A stretch of 28,651 bases of DNA from Bacteroidota bacterium (GTDB lineage Bacteria > Bacteroidota > Bacteroidia > Bacteroidales > Rikenellaceae). How positions within the stretch are numbered: position 1 is the first letter of the stretch; every line of letters begins with the position of its first letter. The translations under genes were made by a program, and so were the position numbers. The stretch covers positions 1 to 28,651 of the forward strand of contig JAEZTA010000045.1 of NCBI GenBank assembly GCA_023443765.1, in the 5' to 3' direction. The notes under the pieces are model-generated. The model saw nothing but the letters and a program-made list of their open reading frames with translations. It had not been told where the DNA came from and searched no databases. This document shows positions 22,066-28,651 of the stretch, piece after piece.

Positions 22066-22812
22066 TTAGCAGTTCATCGCACCGCAGCAGTGGATAACCT
22101 GACCGCTGACATACGACGAAAGGTCCGAAGCGAGGAACAGCGCCACTTTGGCGACATCCTCCGGCGTACCGCCGCGACGCAGCGGAATCTGCTTGTACCA
22201 GCCTTCCTTCACCTCGTCAGGCAGTTTGTCGGTCATCTCCGTCATGATGAAGCCCGGGGCGATGGCGTTGGCGCGGATACCGCGGGGACCCATCTCCTTG
22301 GCGATCGACTTGGCAAGGCCGATCATACCGGCTTTCGACGCCGAGTAGTTGCACTGGCCGGCATTGCCGCTGACACCTACCACCGACGACATGTTGATGA
22401 TCGAGCCGCTCTTCTGCTTAGCCATAACGGGCGTCACGGCGTGGATGAAGTTGAACGCCGACTTGAGGTTCACCGTCAGCACAGCGTCCCACTGGGCCTC
22501 CGACATGCGCATCATCAGGCCGTCCTTCGTGATTCCGGCATTGTTTACGAGAATGTCGATGCGGCCGAAGTCTTTCACGATCTGGTCGATGACCTGATGC
22601 GTCTCTTCGAAGTTGGCGGCGTTCGACGCGTAACCCCTGGCCTTTACGCCCAGCGCTGCGATCTCGGCTTCAGTAGCCTTGCCGTTCTCGTCGATTACGA
22701 GGTCCGTGAACGCCACATTGGCGCCTTCCTTGGCGAATTCGAGTGCAATGGCCTTGCCGATGCCGCGTGCGGCGCCGGTTACAACGGCCACTTTTCCGTC
22801 CAGTAATTTCAT
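22066..22812 (-). CDS. fabG: 3-oxoacyl-[acyl-carrier-protein] reductase
   Basis: An NADPH-dependent short-chain dehydrogenase of 248 residues that reduces beta-ketoacyl-ACP in fatty acid elongation. Visible are the nucleotide loop VTGAARGIGKAIA, NNAGITKDGLMMRM, the catalytic Ser in INMSSVVGVSGNAGQ, and Tyr and Lys in YSASKAG, then NAIAPGFIMTEMTDKLP. The C-terminus, VIHCCGAMNC, is unusually Cys-rich compared with the VDGGM form of enterobacteria, a trait I associate with Bacteroidales FabG. The start at 22812 gives MKLLDGKVAVVTG; upstream in-frame codons would run through the promoter. It stands outside any fab cluster. Confidence 0.95.
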   Translation of the reverse strand: MKLLDGKVAVVTGAARGIGKAIALEFAKEGANVAFTDLVIDENGKATEAEIAALGVKARGYASNAANFEETHQVIDQIVKDFGRIDILVNNAGITKDGLMMRMSEAQWDAVLTVNLKSAFNFIHAVTPVMAKQKSGSIINMSSVVGVSGNAGQCNYSASKAGMIGLAKSIAKEMGPRGIRANAIAPGFIMTEMTDKLPDEVKEGWYKQIPLRRGGTPEDVAKVALFLASDLSSYVSGQVIHCCGAMNC

Positions 22813-22854
22813 AATGCTTATGTTATTAAGGTAATATCTACCAATTTTGCAGCA

Positions 22855-22886
22855 CAAAGATAACGCAAGGCGAGAGGAATGCCAAA
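22855..22886 (-). promoter_or_regulatory. Promoter of fabG (perfect -33 and -7 boxes)
   Basis: On the minus strand TTTG (22883-22886), exactly 20 bases, then TATCTTTG (22855-22862): a perfect Bacteroidota promoter, 42 bases before the start codon. A further TATCTTTG at 22940-22947 could give a second, longer transcript. Confidence 0.85.
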
Positions 22887-22998
22887 TAAATTTGAGCATT
22901 CCCGAGCCGCAGCCTATCTAAGACCGTTTTTTTGTCGCTCAAAGATAGGAAAAATATCTTAATCGCCCGCCCGTGAAGCGAAATTCGGCATTTTTGCT

Positions 22999-23006
22999 TA
23001 TCTTTA
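22999..23006 (+). promoter_or_regulatory. Possible -7 box (TATCTTTA) for glyA
   Basis: One mismatch to TAnnTTTG, 37 bases before the glyA ATG. No -33 element is evident. Confidence 0.45.
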
Positions 23007-23043
23007 CCGACCGTAAACAGCATTTCAAAATCCTTATAACGAT

Positions 23044-24324
23044 ATGAAAAGAGATTCCCAGATTTTCGATTTGATTGCCGCTGAGCGCAGCCGTCAGATG
23101 CATGGCATCGAGCTGATCGCTTCGGAAAACTTCGTCAGCGAGCAGGTGATGGAGGCCATGGGCTCGGTTTTGACCAACAAATACGCCGAGGGCTATCCCG
23201 GAGCGCGTTATTACGGCGGCTGCGAAGTCGTGGATAAAGTCGAGACGCTGGCCATCGAGCGCATCTGCAAACTCTACGGCGCCGAATACGCCAACGTGCA
23301 GCCCCACTCGGGCGCGCAGGCCAACATGGCTGTTTTCTTCGCTTGCATGCAGCCGGGCGACACCTTCATGGGCCTCGACCTGGCGCACGGAGGACACCTT
23401 TCGCACGGTTCGCCTGTCAACATGTCAGGTAAATACTTCGAGGCCGTGGGCTACCAGCTCGACGAGGCCACCGGGACAATCGACTACGACGCCATGGAGC
23501 GCAAAGCCCTGGAGTGCAAGCCGAAGATGATCGTCGGCGGCGCTTCGGCCTACTCGCGCGAGTGGGACTACAAGCGCATGCGCGAGATCGCCGACAAGGT
23601 AGGCGCGCTGCTGATGGTGGACATGGCCCATACGGCCGGCCTGATCGCCGCCGGGCTGCTGGAGAATCCCGTAAAATACGCCCATATCGTCACCTCGACG
23701 ACCCACAAGACCCTACGCGGACCGCGCGGCGGTATTATCCTGATGGGTAAGGACTTCGAGAATCCCTGGGGACAAACCACACCGAAGGGCGCCGTGAAGA
23801 TGATGTCGCAGATCCTCAATTCGGCCGTTTTCCCGGGCATCCAGGGCGGTCCGCTGGAGCACGTCATCGCCGCCAAGGCCGTAGCATTCGGCGAAGCGCT
23901 GGAACCCAGCTACAAGGAGTACCAGACGCAGGTGCAGAAGAACGCTGCCGCCATGGCCGCCGCCTTCGTGAAACGCGGCTACAAGATCGTTTCGGGCGGC
24001 ACGGACAACCACCTGATGCTCGTCGACCTGCGCACGAAATTCCCTGAACTGACGGGTAAACTGGCCGAGAAGTGCCTCGTGGCAGCCGACATCACCACCA
24101 ACAAAAACATGGTTCCGTTCGACAGCCGTTCGCCGTTCCAGACCTCGGGCCTGCGCTTCGGAACCCCGGCCATCACGACCCGCGGTTTGAAGGAAGATAA
24201 GATGGAAGTCATCGTCGAGTTGATCGACCGTGTACTGCACGATCCGGAGAACGAGGCCAACATCGCCGCCGTTCGCAAGGATGTGAACGCCCTGATGGCC
24301 AACTATCCGCTTTTCGCGTGGTAA
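23044..24324 (+). CDS. glyA: Serine hydroxymethyltransferase
   Basis: GlyA converts serine and tetrahydrofolate to glycine and methylene-tetrahydrofolate, the main source of one-carbon units. The 426-residue protein has ELIASENFVSEQVMEAMGS, YAEGYPGARYYGGCE, the block VQPHSGAQANMAVF, the PLP contacts DMAHTAGLIAAG, and the Schiff-base lysine K222 in TSTTHKTLRGPRGG. Length and order are as expected. It is followed after one base by a DUF2461 gene, which suggests translational coupling. Confidence 0.97.
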   Translation: MKRDSQIFDLIAAERSRQMHGIELIASENFVSEQVMEAMGSVLTNKYAEGYPGARYYGGCEVVDKVETLAIERICKLYGAEYANVQPHSGAQANMAVFFACMQPGDTFMGLDLAHGGHLSHGSPVNMSGKYFEAVGYQLDEATGTIDYDAMERKALECKPKMIVGGASAYSREWDYKRMREIADKVGALLMVDMAHTAGLIAAGLLENPVKYAHIVTSTTHKTLRGPRGGIILMGKDFENPWGQTTPKGAVKMMSQILNSAVFPGIQGGPLEHVIAAKAVAFGEALEPSYKEYQTQVQKNAAAMAAAFVKRGYKIVSGGTDNHLMLVDLRTKFPELTGKLAEKCLVAADITTNKNMVPFDSRSPFQTSGLRFGTPAITTRGLKEDKMEVIVELIDRVLHDPENEANIAAVRKDVNALMANYPLFAW

Positions 24325-24325
24325 T

Positions 24326-25006
24326 ATGAAGGAGGTCATCGACTTCTTCCGCCGGCTGCACGACAACAACACCCGGGAATGGTTCGACGCCAACCGCGCC
24401 GAATGGACCCGGGTGAAAGGGCAGTTCGCCGACTTCACCGGGCAGTTGATCGAAGGCATCGCGTCGTTCGATCCCACGGTGCGCGGCCTGCGTCCGCAGG
24501 ATTGCACCTACCGCATCGCCCGCGATACGCGTTTCTCGAACGATAAGTCGCCCTACAAGACCTACATTGGTGCCTACATCGCTCCGAAAGGCAAGAAATC
24601 GGGTTATGCGGGCTACTATTTTCACATCGAACCCTGCGCCGACGGACTGGTGTGGTGCAACCTGCTTTCGGCGGGAGCCGTCTGCATCGAGCCGACCGTG
24701 CTGCGTTCGATCCGGGAAGAGGTGCTCGACAACGGCGCGGAGATCGAAGCGGCGATCAAAAAGGCCAAAGGCTTCAGTCTGTGTGACAGAAACAAGCTCA
24801 AGCGGGTTCCGACCGGGTTTCCGGCCGACAGCGAATATGCCGAGATGCTGAAGCTGAAGGATTTTTACATCGACCAGCCCATCACCGAGGAGTTTCTGCT
24901 GGCTCCGAACCTGCTCGACCGGACCGTCGAGGAGTTCCGCCGCACACAGCCGTTCATCGCCATACTGAACCGTGCTATCCAGTATGCCTACGAAGAGATG
25001 AAGTAG
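24326..25006 (+). CDS. DUF2461 family protein
   Basis: A 226-residue cytoplasmic protein of unknown function. The opening, VIDFFRRLHDNNTREWFDANRAEW, and the blocks YRIARDTRFSNDKSPYKTYIGAYI and YYFHIEPCADGLVWC are the hallmarks of the DUF2461 (TIGR02453) family, found singly in many bacteria and fungi. No catalytic residues are established for it. It starts one base after the glyA stop codon and ends one base before the esterase ATG, so the three form an operon. Confidence 0.9.
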   Translation: MKEVIDFFRRLHDNNTREWFDANRAEWTRVKGQFADFTGQLIEGIASFDPTVRGLRPQDCTYRIARDTRFSNDKSPYKTYIGAYIAPKGKKSGYAGYYFHIEPCADGLVWCNLLSAGAVCIEPTVLRSIREEVLDNGAEIEAAIKKAKGFSLCDRNKLKRVPTGFPADSEYAEMLKLKDFYIDQPITEEFLLAPNLLDRTVEEFRRTQPFIAILNRAIQYAYEEMK

Positions 25007-25007
25007 C

Positions 25008-25970
25008 ATGCGCAGCCTGTTCCTGATCGTTGCGCTGTTCCTGGCGGCGACCGCCGGGGCGCAAAATGTCGACACGACGTCGGGGGAGATCCGCAAGGAG
25101 ACCTTCGCCTATGCCGTGCACGATGCTGACACGCTGCGGATGGATAGTTACGTAGCCCTTACGCCCGACAGCCGGACGAAACCCTGCCTGGTGTTCCTTT
25201 TCGGCGGCGGTTTCATGACCGGAACGCGGGATAACCGGCGTTTCCAGCCCTTCTTCGACTACTACGCCCGCAAGGGATTCGTCGTCGTGTCGATCGACTA
25301 CCGGCTGGGAATGAAGCGCGCGAAGGATGCCGGACTGCTCGATGAGAACCACTTCGAGCAGGTGTTGGATTCGACGCTTTCGATGGCCATGGAGGATTTG
25401 TACGATGCCACAGCCTATATCTGCGAACACATGCCGTATGTCGATCCCGCCCGGATCGTGACGTGCGGGTCGAGCGCCGGGGCCATCACCGTACTGATGG
25501 GCGAATACGGTATTTGCAACGCCCATCCGATGGCAGTGGAAAAGCTCAAGCAAGACTTTAACTATGCCGGGGTAATCGCTTTTGCAGGAGCCGTTTGCGA
25601 CACGCAGGACGAACTGCGCTGGGCACACGATCCTGCACCGATGATGCTGTTCCACGGCGATGCCGATAGAAACGTCCCTTACGACGTGATCGGGCTGGAC
25701 GGCAGGTGGCTTTTCGGTTCGAAAAGCATTGCCGACGACCTCACGCGCCGCAAGGTTCCGCACTGGTTCTATTCGGTTGCCAACACAAACCATTCGATGG
25801 CGTGGCGTCCGATGACCGAGAATCGCAGCGAGATCGACTCGTTCCTCGAAAAACTAGTCTTCAAGCGTCAACCGCTCGTGATCGACACCTACATCACGCC
25901 GCTCGATGCACCGGAAGTGCCGAAGAATTTCGGGATTTCCGACTATATCGACGCCAATTACGGGCATTAG
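25008..25970 (+). CDS. Secreted alpha/beta-hydrolase (carboxylesterase-like)
   Basis: A 320-residue exported hydrolase with a signal peptide (MRSLFLIVALFLAATAGA, cleaved before QNVD). It has the oxyanion-hole motif FLFGGGFMTG (64-73), VVVSIDYRLG (92-101), the nucleophile elbow TCGSSAGA with S156, an acid residue in FHGDADRNVP (D218 or D220) and a His in NTNHSM. These fit the esterase/lipase group related to BD-FAE and xylan esterases; the substrate is unknown. It is the last gene of the glyA operon and is followed by a strong terminator. Confidence 0.88.
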   Translation: MRSLFLIVALFLAATAGAQNVDTTSGEIRKETFAYAVHDADTLRMDSYVALTPDSRTKPCLVFLFGGGFMTGTRDNRRFQPFFDYYARKGFVVVSIDYRLGMKRAKDAGLLDENHFEQVLDSTLSMAMEDLYDATAYICEHMPYVDPARIVTCGSSAGAITVLMGEYGICNAHPMAVEKLKQDFNYAGVIAFAGAVCDTQDELRWAHDPAPMMLFHGDADRNVPYDVIGLDGRWLFGSKSIADDLTRRKVPHWFYSVANTNHSMAWRPMTENRSEIDSFLEKLVFKRQPLVIDTYITPLDAPEVPKNFGISDYIDANYGH

Positions 25971-25986
25971 GCCATTCCCTAATCTG

Positions 25987-26026
25987 AAAAAATCCGCAGC
26001 TTTCCGAAAAAGGCTGCGGATTTTTT
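25987..26026. terminator. Bidirectional terminator between the esterase and glmS
   Basis: AAAAAATCCGCAGC (25987-26000) pairs with GCTGCGGATTTTTT (26013-26026), a 14-base stem with T-runs on both strands. Confidence 0.93.
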
Positions 26027-26046
26027 GTTTGCCGAGCAGCGTGGGA

Positions 26047-27891
26047 TCACTCCACCGTCACCGACTTGGCGAGGTTGCGGGGCTGGTCGACATCACGACC
26101 CTTGTAAACGGCAATGTAGTAGGCCAGCAGTTGCAGCGGGACCGACACCACAATGGGCATCAGGCACTCGGCGATCACCGGGACTTCGATCACGAAGTCG
26201 GCCGAATGGCGCACCTGGTCGTCGCCTTGGGCGATGACGGCGATGATCTTGCCGCCGCGGGCTTTGATCTCCTCGATGTTCGATGCCGTTTTTTCGTAGG
26301 TGCGGTCCGGCGTAGCGATAGCCACGGTGGGCATCTCGGCGTCGATCAGCGCAATAGGTCCGTGCTTCATCTCGGCCGCAGGGTAGCCTTCGGCGTGGAT
26401 GTACGAAATCTCCTTGAGCTTCAGCGCGCCTTCGAGCGCCGTGGGGTAGTTGTACCCGCGACCGAGGTAGATGAAATTGTGCGCATAGGTGAATATTTTC
26501 GCCAGGTCGGCGACCTGCGGGGCGACTTTCAACACCTCATCCATCGTCTCAGGCAGGCGCAGCAGCGCTGCCGAAACCTCGTTGTAATACGCTTCCGTGA
26601 CGGTTCCCTTTTCGCGGCCCACGACCAGCGCCAGCATAGCCATCACGGTCACCTGTCCGGTGAAAGCTTTCGTCGAGGCAACGCCGATCTCAGGACCCAC
26701 GTGAATATAGGCCCCCGAATCCGTTGCCCGGGCGATCGAGGAGCCGACAACGTTGCAGATGCCGAAGACGAACGCCCCGGCCTTTCGGGCCAGTTCGACG
26801 GCGGCCAGCGTGTCGGCCGTCTCGCCCGACTGCGACACGGCCACGACGATGTCGTCCTCGCGGATGATGGGGTTGCGGTAGCGAAACTCCGAGGCGTACT
26901 CCACCTCGACGGGAATGCGGCAGATTGACTCCACGAGGTGCTCGCCGATCAGCGAGGCGTGCCACGACGTGCCGCATGCCACGAAGACGATGCGGCGGGC
27001 GTTCACGAACTTGTCGCGATGGTCGATCACGCCCGAGAGTTTTACTTCGCAGGTGTCGGGGTTGATGCGTCCGCGGATGCAGTCGACGATGGTCCGGGGC
27101 TGCTCGTAAATCTCTTTGAGCATGAAATGAGGATAGCCTCCCTTTTCCAGCTGCGAGATCGAAAGCTGGAGTTTTTTGATGTCGATCTTCGCGTCATGGT
27201 TGTCCAGTGTGAGGATTTTCAGCGGGGCGTTGCGGTCGATCACAGCGATTTCACCGTCGCCCACGTAGACGAAATCCTCAGTGTATTCGATGATTGACGC
27301 GGCATCGGACGAGAGGAAAAACTCTCCGTCGCCCACGCCCACGACCATCGGACTACTCTGCCGCGCAGCGACGATCCGGTCGTGATTGCCCTTCTCGACG
27401 ACAGCGATGGCGTAGGCGCCGATCACCTGTTTGAGAGCCTGCCGCACGGCTTCGGGCAGCGAGCAGCCGCTGGTCGTCCGGACATATTCGATCAGATTCA
27501 CCAATACCTCGGAATCAGTGCTACTGCGGAAGGTGTACCCGTTCTGTTCGAGGGCGTCCTTCAGCACGCGGTAGTTCTCGATGATGCCGTTGTGTATCAG
27601 GGCTATGTTTTCCGACCCGGAGTAGTGGGGATGAGCGTTGGCGTCGTTCGGAACCCCATGTGTGGCCCAGCGGGTATGGGCGATGCCGATGTTGCCGCCG
27701 AGGTCCTTTCCGTCGAGAAAATGCTCCAGATCGGAGACCTTGCCCTTGCATTTGAAGACATTGAGACGCCCATTCGGGTTGACCAGCGCAACGCCCGCGC
27801 TGTCGTACCCCCTGTATTCGAGGCGGTGAAGCCCCTTTATCAAAATCGGGCACGCGTCTCGCCGCCCTACATATCCAACTATTCCGCACAT
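26047..27891 (-). CDS. glmS: Glutamine-fructose-6-phosphate aminotransferase (isomerising)
   Basis: GlmS makes glucosamine-6-phosphate from fructose-6-phosphate and glutamine, the entry to peptidoglycan and lipid A sugars. The start at 27891 gives MCGIVGYVGRR, which leaves the nucleophile Cys at the N-terminus after Met removal; longer frames to 27918 would block it. The glutaminase half has RLEYRGYDSAG, HTRWATHG and HNGIIENY. Two SIS domains follow, with ACGTSWHA, SQSGETADT and LGRGYNYPTALEGALKLKEISY. The C-terminus, PRNLAKSVTVE, is canonical and carries the catalytic Lys. At 614 residues it is full length. No glmS ribozyme is apparent in the short leader. Confidence 0.97.
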   Translation of the reverse strand: MCGIVGYVGRRDACPILIKGLHRLEYRGYDSAGVALVNPNGRLNVFKCKGKVSDLEHFLDGKDLGGNIGIAHTRWATHGVPNDANAHPHYSGSENIALIHNGIIENYRVLKDALEQNGYTFRSSTDSEVLVNLIEYVRTTSGCSLPEAVRQALKQVIGAYAIAVVEKGNHDRIVAARQSSPMVVGVGDGEFFLSSDAASIIEYTEDFVYVGDGEIAVIDRNAPLKILTLDNHDAKIDIKKLQLSISQLEKGGYPHFMLKEIYEQPRTIVDCIRGRINPDTCEVKLSGVIDHRDKFVNARRIVFVACGTSWHASLIGEHLVESICRIPVEVEYASEFRYRNPIIREDDIVVAVSQSGETADTLAAVELARKAGAFVFGICNVVGSSIARATDSGAYIHVGPEIGVASTKAFTGQVTVMAMLALVVGREKGTVTEAYYNEVSAALLRLPETMDEVLKVAPQVADLAKIFTYAHNFIYLGRGYNYPTALEGALKLKEISYIHAEGYPAAEMKHGPIALIDAEMPTVAIATPDRTYEKTASNIEEIKARGGKIIAVIAQGDDQVRHSADFVIEVPVIAECLMPIVVSVPLQLLAYYIAVYKGRDVDQPRNLAKSVTVE

Positions 27892-27915
27892 GTTTTTTCT
27901 GTTTTTTGTCCGGGT

Positions 27916-27923
27916 CAAAAATA
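27916..27923 (-). promoter_or_regulatory. Promoter -7 box (TATTTTTG) for glmS
   Basis: Matches TAnnTTTG on the minus strand, 24 bases before the ATG, with a loose TGTG near the -33 position. The leader is A-rich, like that of feoAB; both contain ACAGAAAAAA just before the start codon. Confidence 0.6.
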
Positions 27924-27952
27924 AGAAAAAATTTTAATAAACACACATGTGT

Positions 27953-27978
27953 AAGGGCGAGAATTTACTCCCGCCCTT
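27953..27978. terminator. Hairpin between the monophosphatase gene and glmS
   Basis: AAGGGCG (27953-27959) pairs with CGCCCTT (27972-27978), with inner GAG/CTC. It lies 23 bases past the stop codon of the monophosphatase gene. The T-run after it on the minus strand is short. Confidence 0.65.
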
Positions 27979-28001
27979 TTCCTGAATGCTATGCAATGAA
28001 T

Positions 28002-28651
28002 TTACCGGACGTATTTCCGGATTTCGGCCACGATCGTTTCGTTACCAGCAACCATCGAGATACCGCGGTCCTCGCGCAGGTCGGAGATGACACCCCCGGC
28101 CTCCGTCAGGATCAGGTCGGCGGCGCATACATCCCACTCGTGCAGGGCCAGCTCCCAGTAACCGTCGAGCAGTCCGGCGGCCACGCAACAGATGTCGTAA
28201 GCCGCGGAACCCAGTCGCCGGACATCCCGCACGTAGGGGATAATCCGGGCAACGTTGTCGCTGTTGTTGTCGGGATTGACATCCTTGTCGTAAGGAAATC
28301 CCGTGGCGATGACCGACGTGGCGAGCGTCTGTTTCTGCCCGACATGAAGGCGTTCCGGCGTGCGGAGAGCGCTTTCGAGATAGGCTCCGCCGCCTTTCGC
28401 CGCCGTGAAGAGTTCCTTCAGGTAAGGGGCATAGACGACGCCCACAATGGTCTCGCCCCGGTATTGAAGGGCTATCGAGACCGTGAACAACGGAAGTCCC
28501 TGGCTGTAATTGGTCGTGCCGTCGAGCGGATCGACCACCCAGCGGTAGTCGCCCGAAGCATTACCCCGGCAGCCGCCCTCCTCGCCCAGAATGGCGTGGT
28601 CGGGGTAGCATGCCGTAATGGCCTTTGCGATATACTCTTCGCTCTCCTTGT
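28002..28651 (-). CDS. Inositol monophosphatase family protein, N-terminus missing
   Basis: The frame is open to the right edge of the window, so the start is not visible; about 216 residues are present. Metal-binding motifs of the family are clear: GEEGG, VVDPLDGTTNYSQGLP and HEWDVCAADLILTEAGG. These Mg2+-dependent phosphatases act on inositol phosphate, fructose-1,6-bisphosphate, or 3'-phosphoadenosine 5'-phosphate (CysQ type); the DPLDGTTNY form favours the SuhB/inositol type, but the substrate is not certain. An internal GTG at 28538 would cut off the GEE motif and is not the start. Confidence 0.92.
   Translation of the reverse strand, partial: KESEEYIAKAITACYPDHAILGEEGGCRGNASGDYRWVVDPLDGTTNYSQGLPLFTVSIALQYRGETIVGVVYAPYLKELFTAAKGGGAYLESALRTPERLHVGQKQTLATSVIATGFPYDKDVNPDNNSDNVARIIPYVRDVRRLGSAAYDICCVAAGLLDGYWELALHEWDVCAADLILTEAGGVISDLREDRGISMVAGNETIVAEIRKYVR

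Noticed and set aside
22838..23023. A 61-codon frame upstream of fabG on the minus strand
   Set aside because: It covers the fabG promoter with its perfect -33 and -7 boxes, and the product shows no motif.
27892..27960. glmS ribozyme or riboswitch upstream of glmS
   Set aside because: The leader predicted from the promoter box is only about 18 bases, far too short for the ribozyme.

Overview
The window looks like a chromosomal core region of a GC-rich Bacteroidales bacterium. Rikenellaceae, and Alistipes in particular, is my best guess; that is inference from protein style, not from a search. The signs are the Bacteroidota promoter box TAnnTTTG upstream of most transcription units, A-rich rather than Shine-Dalgarno leaders (as before glmS and feoAB), a tiny histone H1-like protein, a FabG ending in the unusual Cys-rich tail CCGAMNC, a PorV/PorQ-type outer membrane protein and a fused FeoA-FeoB. 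Codon use looks even throughout. I see no tRNA, rRNA, IS element, phage gene, CRISPR array or integration site.

Layout. 1-236 (-): the start of an exported metallophosphoesterase. 499-3320 (+): purT, a cyclophilin and a membrane acyltransferase, preceded by a 200-base leader with competing hairpins. 3398-4585 (-): a PLP aminotransferase. 4709-5783 (-): lrgA-lrgB. 5870-8578 (-): a feoAB fusion with a previously easy-to-miss 52-residue Cys-rich partner. 8579-8953: 375 bases with the feo promoter, a candidate 50-codon ORF and a hairpin. 8954-14560 (-): a complete RND tripartite efflux operon (adaptor, pump, outer membrane factor). 14725-14898 (+): the histone-like protein. 14970-18585 (-): a YtfJ-like periplasmic protein, a barrel-only BamA/TamA-type protein and an EptA-like lipid phosphoethanolamine transferase. 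18674-19102 (-): DoxX. 19153-19632 (+): low-molecular-weight phosphatase. 19638-21891 (-): PorV/PorQ-like protein, tag glycosylase and a CatA-like acetyltransferase. 22066-22812 (-): fabG. 23044-25970 (+): glyA, a DUF2461 protein and a secreted esterase. 26047-27891 (-): glmS. 28002-28651 (-): an inositol monophosphatase family protein running off the end.

Most genes are housekeeping (purines, one-carbon units, fatty acids, amino sugars, iron) or envelope functions (efflux, lipid modification, outer membrane proteins). No multi-gene system stands out as new. The points most worth a second look are an insertion in the FeoB C-terminal part carrying the GGADGPT signature of Na+-pumping decarboxylase beta subunits; a switch-like set of mutually exclusive hairpins in the purT leader; three genes whose promoter box lies only 4-5 bases before the start codon, implying leaderless mRNAs; and a dispersed structured repeat.
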